Positions 57,802-64,000 of a DNA stretch of 64,000 nucleotides are shown here, piece after piece. The position numbers and the translations under genes were made by a program. The number at the start of each line of letters is the position of its first letter. Position 1 is the stretch's first letter. The stretch covers positions 682,001-746,000 of the forward strand of contig NZ_JACOFZ010000001.1 of the NCBI RefSeq assembly GCF_014284155.1. The letters run 5' to 3'. The stretch comes from Affinundibacterium nitidum. GTDB taxonomy: Bacteria; Pseudomonadota; Gammaproteobacteria; Burkholderiales; Burkholderiaceae_D. Below the pieces are notes generated by a model. That model worked only from the letters and a program-made list of their open reading frames with translations, did no database searches and had not been told where the DNA came from.

Positions 57802-58188
57802 ATGGAAAAAGCAAAAATCGAAGATCTGCCTTGGCGCGAACGTCAAATCGTTGAAGTCATTTATCGTTTAGGCGAAGCGACCGCTGCCCAGATTCAAACT
57901 GAACTCACTGAAGAAATTAGTAACTCGGCGATACGAGCGATGCTAGCACGCTTAGAAGACAAAGGCGTACTCAAGCATAGAGAAGAAGCACAACGTTACA
58001 TCTACCAAGCGATCGAGCAAAAACAAGTGGTCGCTGATTCTGCGCTGAAGAAATTAGTCGGAGTTTTTTTTGACAATTCCCCCGCTAGTGCAGCCTCCGC
58101 TTTGTTGGGCATGGCTGATAAACTGAGCACGAAGGACATTAACCAATTGCAAGCCTTGATCGACAAAGCAAGAAAAGAAGGCCGTTAA
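57802..58188 (+). CDS. BlaI/MecI-family transcriptional repressor
   Basis: 128 residues. A winged-helix domain (WRERQIVEVIYRLGEATAAQ ... ISNSAIRAMLARLEDKGVLK) is followed by the dimerisation region (ADSALKKLVGVFFDNSPASA). In the known systems it represses its own operon until cleaved by the partner protease. It overlaps the M56 gene by one base (TAATG), the usual blaI-blaR1 coupling. The dyads at 56372-56403 are its likely operators. No beta-lactamase gene is near, so another signal is expected. Confidence 0.92.
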   Translation: MEKAKIEDLPWRERQIVEVIYRLGEATAAQIQTELTEEISNSAIRAMLARLEDKGVLKHREEAQRYIYQAIEQKQVVADSALKKLVGVFFDNSPASAASALLGMADKLSTKDINQLQALIDKARKEGR

Positions 58189-59801
58189 TGCCAGCCTACG
58201 GAATCGAACACATTAGCCTATTAGATGCCATCAACGCCATCGGGAAAATCAGCTTAGTTCTCGCTATCGTCATTGCATTTCAGGGTGTTGTTCGATTCGG
58301 TTCCGCAGACAAGCGTGCTCTAGTTGTACGCATCTCCTCGCTCTATTTATGTCTCGCCCCATTTGCGATTCTGCACAACTGGGATCTTATTCCGCAGCTC
58401 AAAGTGCAAGCGCCCTTAGCCTTATCTGCGATCAGTGATAGTGCACTCGAGATCCCTAACTTACCGCAATTGGCTTACCAAGCGAGTGAGCTGAAATCTA
58501 CTGCATCATCCTTCAGTTCAATCACTATTTTTCTCACACTATATGGGATCATCGCCTCCTTTCTGGTGTTAAAAATCACGCTAAGCATCGTAAAACTCCT
58601 TCGTTCACAAGACCCACTGCCGCAGTCGATGGATGCAGAATTTCATCTCGCGCGCCATTATCTTTGGGCAGATAGACTGCAACAACTGCAGAGTCAATTT
58701 GGAATTCAGCGACCGATACATTTAGCAGTTTCTGATCGATTCTCCTCGCCTGTTAGCTGGGGCGTATGGCACCACACGATCGTCATTGACACCAATAGCT
58801 TTCACCAATATAAGCCAGATGATATTCTCCGACACGAGCTGGCTCATATCGTGCATCATGATTGGCTGTGTGTGATCGTGATGCGATTTATCTGTGCCAT
58901 TTATTGGTTTCATCCAATGATCTGGCTATTGCAAAAACAATTCCGCTATCAATTGGAATGTGCCGCCGACAATACCGTCTTACGTATGGGTGGAAAAGCG
59001 TCTAACTATGCACAGATACTGATTGAGGTCTCGCGTGCGGAGGATAAGCAAAGAAGTGTAGTGATGAATTTAGCGGCTAAAGGCAGCAGTCTTTATCAAC
59101 GCATCGTCCATATTTTGAGCACAGAACAAGCGCGAACACCGGTCACCAAACGCGATTGGATGGTAGGTATCATTGTTAGCATACTGATGCTCTTCGTCAG
59201 TGCCTCATTGAGTCTCGTGGGTGAACAGATTCAATGGCCAAGACAATTATTCGAGAGTAGCTTGACACATTCCGCAGCACCGAGACACGTTGCCGACGAA
59301 GTGGCGCAGCAACTTGAGACACTAAACAATGACAACTTTCGTGTTCTGGCACAGGCGATACGTCACCGTAATTTCAACGAGCGACGGAGTGAAGGTTCCG
59401 ACAGTTTTAAACAACGTAGCGCCATCCCCATACTAATTTTAGCTTTGCATGACGATGATCCTACGGTCCGTCGTTTAGCATTATGGGGCTTGAGTGAGAT
59501 GCGTTTTTTCGAGACACTTCCGGTGATTTCGATTCTATTGAAAGACCCAGAAGCTCTGGTACGAGCAGAAGCTGTTGGCGCTATCGGTGACTTTGGCGAA
59601 AGATCTTGGGCCGAGAAGATTGTTCCCTTACTCTCTGATCCCTCTCCTATTGTGCGCCAACGGACTGCCCATGCCTTGGGTGATTTAGGCGATGCACAAA
59701 CCCTTCCGATATTAAAACAAGCGCTTAGAAGTGAACGTAATCAAGCGCATCAAGAAGTCTTGAACGAAATTGAATGGGCGATTCGAGAATTCGAGGAATA
59801 A
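58188..59801 (+). CDS. BlaR1-like M56 membrane metalloprotease with HEAT repeats
   Basis: 537 residues. Membrane segments are near 17-35, 45-65, 110-135, 225-250 and 325-345. The M56 zinc-protease site is RHELAHIVHHDW with the third ligand region QLECAADNTVLR. Instead of the penicillin-binding sensor domain of BlaR1, the part after the last helix (about 355-537) carries HEAT-type repeats (DDDPTVRRLALWGLSEM, DPEALVRAEAVGAIGDFGE, DPSPIVRQRTAHALGDLGDA). It should sense an unknown, probably protein, ligand and inactivate the adjacent BlaI. Confidence 0.88.
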   Translation: MPAYGIEHISLLDAINAIGKISLVLAIVIAFQGVVRFGSADKRALVVRISSLYLCLAPFAILHNWDLIPQLKVQAPLALSAISDSALEIPNLPQLAYQASELKSTASSFSSITIFLTLYGIIASFLVLKITLSIVKLLRSQDPLPQSMDAEFHLARHYLWADRLQQLQSQFGIQRPIHLAVSDRFSSPVSWGVWHHTIVIDTNSFHQYKPDDILRHELAHIVHHDWLCVIVMRFICAIYWFHPMIWLLQKQFRYQLECAADNTVLRMGGKASNYAQILIEVSRAEDKQRSVVMNLAAKGSSLYQRIVHILSTEQARTPVTKRDWMVGIIVSILMLFVSASLSLVGEQIQWPRQLFESSLTHSAAPRHVADEVAQQLETLNNDNFRVLAQAIRHRNFNERRSEGSDSFKQRSAIPILILALHDDDPTVRRLALWGLSEMRFFETLPVISILLKDPEALVRAEAVGAIGDFGERSWAEKIVPLLSDPSPIVRQRTAHALGDLGDAQTLPILKQALRSERNQAHQEVLNEIEWAIREFEE

Positions 59802-59820
59802 ATTCGAGCAACAAACAAAT

Positions 59821-59855
59821 GGGGCGCTAAATTTAAACTGAGCGCCCCACTTTTC
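59821..59855 (+). terminator. Terminator behind the M56/HEAT gene
   Basis: GGGGCGCT / AGCGCCCC, an 8-bp perfect stem with a 12-nt loop, then ACTTTTC on the plus strand. It lies between converging genes; the minus-strand T tract is weak. Confidence 0.75.
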
Positions 59856-59888
59856 ATGTGTGTCCTTCTAGAACTGTTACATTCCGGT

Positions 59889-62800
59889 TTAATGGACCTT
59901 CCTTGAAAACCGACGTTTCACAAAATGTTCAAAATCATCGACGTAAGTAAACACCGCTGGCACCACCAACAAACTCAACAAAGTTGAAGTAATCAATCCA
60001 CCAATTACAGCAATCGCCATCGGTGAACGGAAACTTGGATCGGCACCCCATCCTAGGGCCAATGGCATCATGCCAGCCCCCATTGCAATCGTCGTCATAA
60101 TAATTGGACGACTACGTTTATGACAGGCATCAACCAAAGCAGCAAAGCGCTCCATTCCTTCATTGCGGGCAATGATCGCGTAATCAACCAATAGGATGGA
60201 ATTCTTGGTGACGATACCCATCAGCATAATGAGACCTATCATCGAAGGCATCGACAATGCTCGTCCGGTGATCAATAAGGCGACAAAAGCACCACCAATA
60301 CTAAGCGGCAGAGCCGCTAAAATTGTGGCGGGTTGTAAAAAATCTTTGAACAACAAAACCAAGACGCCATAAATACAAAGCACGCCAATCAGCATTGCGA
60401 TGCCAAAGCTGGCAAACAAAGCTTGCATTTCTTGCGCATCACCTAGTTCAGCAATGCTGACCGATGGCGGCAAATTCTTCATGGTCGGCAAAGCACGCGC
60501 CTCTTCATTGACTTCACCTAATTGGCGGCCGCCCAGTTCCACATCCAAAGTCACATTACGGCTACGATTCAAGCGATCAATTTGTGCAGGTCCTGATTCC
60601 ATGGTGACCGTCGCCACGCTTGCCAACATCACCGGTCCATGCTTACCTGGCACGGTTAAACGTTCAATTGCAGCAAGATCAGCTCGAACATCATTGGGAA
60701 GCTTAACGCGTATAGGCAACTGACGTTGCGCGAGATTCATTTTCGATAATGCCATGTCGTAATCACCAGCCGTTGCGACGCGCACGGTTTCACCTATGCT
60801 GTCTGCTGTCACACCAAGATCAGCCGCTTTCGCCATATCAGGGCGGACAATAATTTCAGGTCGCACCAAGGACGCACTCGAACTAATATTGCCGACGCCT
60901 TTTAATGTACGTAATTCCCTCTCTACTTTTTTTGCAGTATCGAGCAAGGCCACCGGATCCTCACTCTTTAGTACCAACTGTAATTTCACACCAGTATCCA
61001 AAGGTCCGACGGAGAAACGTGCACCAGGCAACTCGCTTAATTTTGTTCGAATCAAATTATCAATATCTGACATCGATTCTTTACGCTGATCACGATGCAC
61101 GGCTGTCACAGTTAACACAGCACGACGGGCCTCCGCTGCTGCACCTGGAGCGAACGCATCACCGCTTGAACCACCACCAATCGAGCTAAAGACTCCAGTA
61201 ATACCTTTGACCGACATAATCTGGATCCGCGCTTGCTCCGCGATCGCACTCGTTTCTGCCAAGGTACTTCCTGGTGGAAGTTCGACATTGACTTGCGTCT
61301 GCGCACGATCAGACGGAGGCACAAAACCAGTTGGCAACAAACCTACCAGAGCAATTGAAGCGACAAAAAATACCGCAGCAGATGCGACTGTGGTGAAACG
61401 ATGACGTAAGCACCATTGCATGGTTCGCATATACATTTGCATCATGCGACTATCTTTCGGTGCATGATGAGCGCCGTTTTCACCCGGCCCTACTGCTTTC
61501 AAAATGTAAGCGGCCATCATTGGTGTCAGCAATCGCGCCACCACTAAAGATGCGAGAATCGCGATCACGGCAGTCCATCCAAACTGTTTAAAGAACAGAC
61601 CAGGCACCCCCCCCATAAATGCGGTTGGCAAAAATACCGCTACCAAAGCAAACGTCGTCGCAATGACAGCCATTCCGATCTCGTCCGCCGCTTCAGTAGC
61701 TGCCTGCATCGGTGTTTTGCCCATCTGCAAATGGCGTGCGATATTCTCGATTTCGACAATGGCGTCATCGACCAAGACACCGACAACCAACGCCAATGAC
61801 AATAGAGTAACGGTGTTCAAGGTGTAACCAAAATACTTCAAACCGAGAAAAGTTGGTATCACTGATAAAGGCAATGCGGCTGCCGCCACCAAAGTCGAAC
61901 GCCAGTCGCGCAAGAACCACCACACGACCAATACCGCTAACAGAGCACCTTCGTACAACAACTCCATCGAACCTTTGAAATTCTCTTCTACCGGCTGCGC
62001 ATTATCGATGGCTTGTTTGAACAAGAACTGAGGATGATTTTTCTGTAGCTCGGCTACGGCCGCACGTGCGCCTTGAGCGACATCGACTTCTGAAGCGCCC
62101 TTGGTTCTAAAGATTTCAAAACCAACGACATCACGTCCATTAAAGCTCGCTCTAGAACGAGGCTCGCTCACTGTATCAGTCACAGTCGCGACTTGGTCTA
62201 AACGTAAATGTCGACCGTCAGGCAAGGGAATATCGAGCTGCGCCAATTCTTCTGCCGTCTTGACGGTGGCAATGGTGCGCACCGCTTGCTCCGCTCCGCT
62301 GATATCACCACGGCCACCAGGTGCTTCTTTTTGCACGATTTTGAGACGACGGGATACATCAACAGCAGAAACATTCAGCGCAGCCATTTTGTCCGCATTT
62401 AATTCCACACGGATTTCACGATTGACACCGCCCATGCGTTTGACCGCACCGACACCCGCGACAGAACGCAAGCGTTTAGCCACGGTATTATCAACAAACC
62501 AGCTGAGGTCTTGAACGTCCGGAGTCGAATTCTCACCAGGCACATTCTCGCGTCCTTTTTCTGGTGTTGCTGCCTCGACGGTATAGGTCATGATAACGCG
62601 CCCCGCTGTCGACATTTTAGTCACTGTCGGATCTCGCATTTCGCTCGGCAAGTCTGCTCGCACTGCAGACACTGCATCACGCACTTCATTGACCGCGTCT
62701 GATAATACTTTTTCCAATACGAACTCAACAGTAATCGTCACATTACCGTCGAGGACATTGGTGTAAACATTCTTTACACCTTGTAAAGTCGCCACCGAAT

Positions 62801-63005
62801 CTTCGATCTTGCGCGCGACTTCGGTTTCAAGTTGCGCTGGCGCTGCGCCAGGCAAGCTGGCATTCACCGTCACTAAGGGCAATTCGATGTCAGGAAAATC
62901 TTGAACGATCGTGCTACGAAATGCCAATATCCCTGCCAAACTGAGCAAGGCAAATAGCATGATCGCGGGTATTGGGTTCTTAATTGAAAGCGTAGAAAAG
63001 TTCAT
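59889..63005 (-). CDS. RND multidrug efflux transporter, inner-membrane pump
   Basis: Proton-driven AcrB-type pump of the HAE1/RND family, 1038 residues with 12 helices and two large periplasmic loops. The proton relay Asp pair is in LALVVGVLVDDAIVEIENIA (helix 4), and LMLMGIVTKNSILLVDYAI is the helix 10 relay with the conserved Lys. The N-terminus MNFSTLSIKNPIPAIMLFAL is standard. It is 9 bases behind its adaptor gene. Drug range and outer-membrane partner are not visible here. Confidence 0.95.
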   Translation of the reverse strand: MNFSTLSIKNPIPAIMLFALLSLAGILAFRSTIVQDFPDIELPLVTVNASLPGAAPAQLETEVARKIEDSVATLQGVKNVYTNVLDGNVTITVEFVLEKVLSDAVNEVRDAVSAVRADLPSEMRDPTVTKMSTAGRVIMTYTVEAATPEKGRENVPGENSTPDVQDLSWFVDNTVAKRLRSVAGVGAVKRMGGVNREIRVELNADKMAALNVSAVDVSRRLKIVQKEAPGGRGDISGAEQAVRTIATVKTAEELAQLDIPLPDGRHLRLDQVATVTDTVSEPRSRASFNGRDVVGFEIFRTKGASEVDVAQGARAAVAELQKNHPQFLFKQAIDNAQPVEENFKGSMELLYEGALLAVLVVWWFLRDWRSTLVAAAALPLSVIPTFLGLKYFGYTLNTVTLLSLALVVGVLVDDAIVEIENIARHLQMGKTPMQAATEAADEIGMAVIATTFALVAVFLPTAFMGGVPGLFFKQFGWTAVIAILASLVVARLLTPMMAAYILKAVGPGENGAHHAPKDSRMMQMYMRTMQWCLRHRFTTVASAAVFFVASIALVGLLPTGFVPPSDRAQTQVNVELPPGSTLAETSAIAEQARIQIMSVKGITGVFSSIGGGSSGDAFAPGAAAEARRAVLTVTAVHRDQRKESMSDIDNLIRTKLSELPGARFSVGPLDTGVKLQLVLKSEDPVALLDTAKKVERELRTLKGVGNISSSASLVRPEIIVRPDMAKAADLGVTADSIGETVRVATAGDYDMALSKMNLAQRQLPIRVKLPNDVRADLAAIERLTVPGKHGPVMLASVATVTMESGPAQIDRLNRSRNVTLDVELGGRQLGEVNEEARALPTMKNLPPSVSIAELGDAQEMQALFASFGIAMLIGVLCIYGVLVLLFKDFLQPATILAALPLSIGGAFVALLITGRALSMPSMIGLIMLMGIVTKNSILLVDYAIIARNEGMERFAALVDACHKRSRPIIMTTIAMGAGMMPLALGWGADPSFRSPMAIAVIGGLITSTLLSLLVVPAVFTYVDDFEHFVKRRFSRKVH

Positions 63006-63014
63006 GCTTACCCC

Positions 63015-64000
63015 TTACTTTTTGGCCGCAGTTGAGTTCACTGCGGGCGCCGAATTTGTGGGTGGCGCAGCACTCACTAATTTCACCAAATCGCCATCAT
63101 TTAGGAAACCCACGCCAGTCGCTGCAATTTGCGCACCCGAGTTAATGCCCGATAACACTTCGATCTGCTCCATCCCATTAACCACCATACGGCGTCCTGT
63201 CTGTACCTTCACTTGCGTCACACGCTGATCCGGATTCAACTTGAACACATAACTGAAACCATCGCGCACTACCACAGCTTGTTGAGGGATGGTGATTGCT
63301 TGCGAACTGCCCAATTGGAACTCACCGCGGGCAAACATCCCAGGCTTAAAGGCGTTTGCTGCATTTTTCTCTTTGCTTACGATCACATCGACATACACGA
63401 GACCGGTTCGATTATTTACGTCAACAGTAGGTGCCACCATTCTCACTTTACCTGTGGCTTGATCACCATTGGGTGCATAGACTGTTACGGGCATGCCTGC
63501 CGACAATTTGCTTAATTCAGCGGAAGTTACCTCCGCGCGCCATTCCAGACGACCTTGACGTATCATTCGAAAAAGCTCTGCACCGGCACCGACCACCGCG
63601 CCGACCGTCCCCAAACGCGCTGAAATAGTGCCATGATCTGGTGCCAGTACTTGCGTGTACTTCATACGCAATTGCTGCACGTCGAGTACCGCCTTTGCCG
63701 CATTCACGCGTGCTCTAGCTGTTGTCTCTGCGGTTAAGTATTGACCAATTTGTTGCTTACTGATGGCACCACTGGCTTGCAAACCGCGAGCACGATCTGC
63801 ATTGGTGATCGCCTCACTGGCTGTCGCCTCTGCCTCTGCAAGAGCCGCTTTAGCTTGTGCCAGATCTGCCTGCACCGATTCACTAGCAAAGCTGGCGAGC
63901 AGTTGTCCTTTCTTAACGACATCGCCAACATTCACATAAATTTCAGCAATTCGTAGTCCGTTTGATTCCGAACCTATACTCGCTTCCTGCCAAGCAGCGA
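63015..64000 (-). CDS. RND efflux periplasmic adaptor, 5' end outside window
   Basis: Membrane-fusion protein linking the RND pump to an outer-membrane channel. The frame stays open past 63935 to the window edge (read as AAWQEASIGSESNGLRIAEI then YVNVGDVVKKGQLLASF), so the N-terminus with signal sequence is missing. Visible parts are the lipoyl half, an alpha-helical hairpin (AKAALAEAEATASEAITNAD), the second lipoyl half (YTQVLAPDHGTISARLGTVG) and beta-barrel segments. The C-terminal tail (SAAPPTNSAPAVNSTAAKK) is low complexity. Operon with the pump gene. Confidence 0.93.
   Translation of the reverse strand, partial: AAWQEASIGSESNGLRIAEIYVNVGDVVKKGQLLASFASESVQADLAQAKAALAEAEATASEAITNADRARGLQASGAISKQQIGQYLTAETTARARVNAAKAVLDVQQLRMKYTQVLAPDHGTISARLGTVGAVVGAGAELFRMIRQGRLEWRAEVTSAELSKLSAGMPVTVYAPNGDQATGKVRMVAPTVDVNNRTGLVYVDVIVSKEKNAANAFKPGMFARGEFQLGSSQAITIPQQAVVVRDGFSYVFKLNPDQRVTQVKVQTGRRMVVNGMEQIEVLSGINSGAQIAATGVGFLNDGDLVKLVSAAPPTNSAPAVNSTAAKK

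Noticed and set aside
1-64000. CRISPR arrays, insertion sequences, prophage genes and replication origins
   Set aside because: I looked for spaced direct repeats, transposase or integrase motifs and DnaA-box clusters and saw none that I could support.

Overview
The window is a bacterial chromosome segment with the gene order and protein types of a betaproteobacterium of the order Burkholderiales. Features pointing there are the thrS-infC-rpmI-rplT-pheS-pheT block, the pnp / tpiA-secG-tRNA-Leu-nuoA-N block with a DUF2818 gene behind nuoN, an ETF-ubiquinone oxidoreductase, a scoAB pair next to a 3-hydroxybutyrate dehydrogenase, and pssA-leuA. Base composition looks close to or slightly under 50 % GC, which within that order suggests an Oxalobacteraceae member such as Undibacterium. 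The genus is an inference from memory of the families, not a search result.

Layout. 1-7302 (minus strand): translation genes thrS, infC, rpmI, rplT, pheS and a 3'-truncated pheT, preceded by a tRNA-Val gene. 7497-9225: a zinc-type CDF exporter, then a gene-poor stretch with a broken small secreted-protein gene and copies of a structured palindromic repeat. 9226-15212: relA, a RidA-like gene, an alpha/beta hydrolase, 3-hydroxybutyrate dehydrogenase and the CoA-transferase pair scoAB. 15487-18457: a PAS-LuxR regulator and a secreted GH5 cellulase-type enzyme with two CBM6 modules. 18542-22339: an SDR, ETF-QO, a Nudix hydrolase and DUF2818. 22380-39878 (minus): the complete 14-gene complex I operon in order A to N, preceded by tRNA-Leu, secG, tpiA and a quinone oxidoreductase. 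40018-48064 (minus): pnp, rpsO, leuA with a Leu-rich candidate leader peptide, pssA and acs. 48366-53472 (plus): yqhA, class I fumarase, murI and a TPR/OGT-type glycosyltransferase. 53621-64000: aromatic aminotransferase, DUF1428 and VOC genes, a hydrolase-BlaI-M56/HEAT operon, and an RND efflux pump with its adaptor.

The genes form a mostly housekeeping picture: translation, aerobic respiration (complex I, ETF-QO), acetate and ketone-body/PHB metabolism (acs, scoAB, hbdH), and leucine and phospholipid synthesis. Accessory genes for plant-polymer degradation and envelope or stress responses are inserted among them.

The most unusual signals are non-coding or regulatory. (1) A roughly 118-120-nt palindromic repeat family has three full copies, whose inner hairpins and outermost arms differ in sequence but stay self-complementary. 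(2) The rpmI Shine-Dalgarno sits 23 nt from the AUG, with a 16-nt hairpin in the spacer. (3) infC appears to start at AUA. (4) Two abutting 16-bp dyads overlap the promoter of the hydrolase-BlaI-M56/HEAT operon. (5) Two LacI-type operators lie upstream of the GH5 gene. (6) Two 20-bp boxes lie 30 bp apart between scoA and the PAS-LuxR gene. (7) A Leu-rich, possibly leaderless leader peptide precedes leuA. All were found by reading; none has been tested by folding, alignment or database search.
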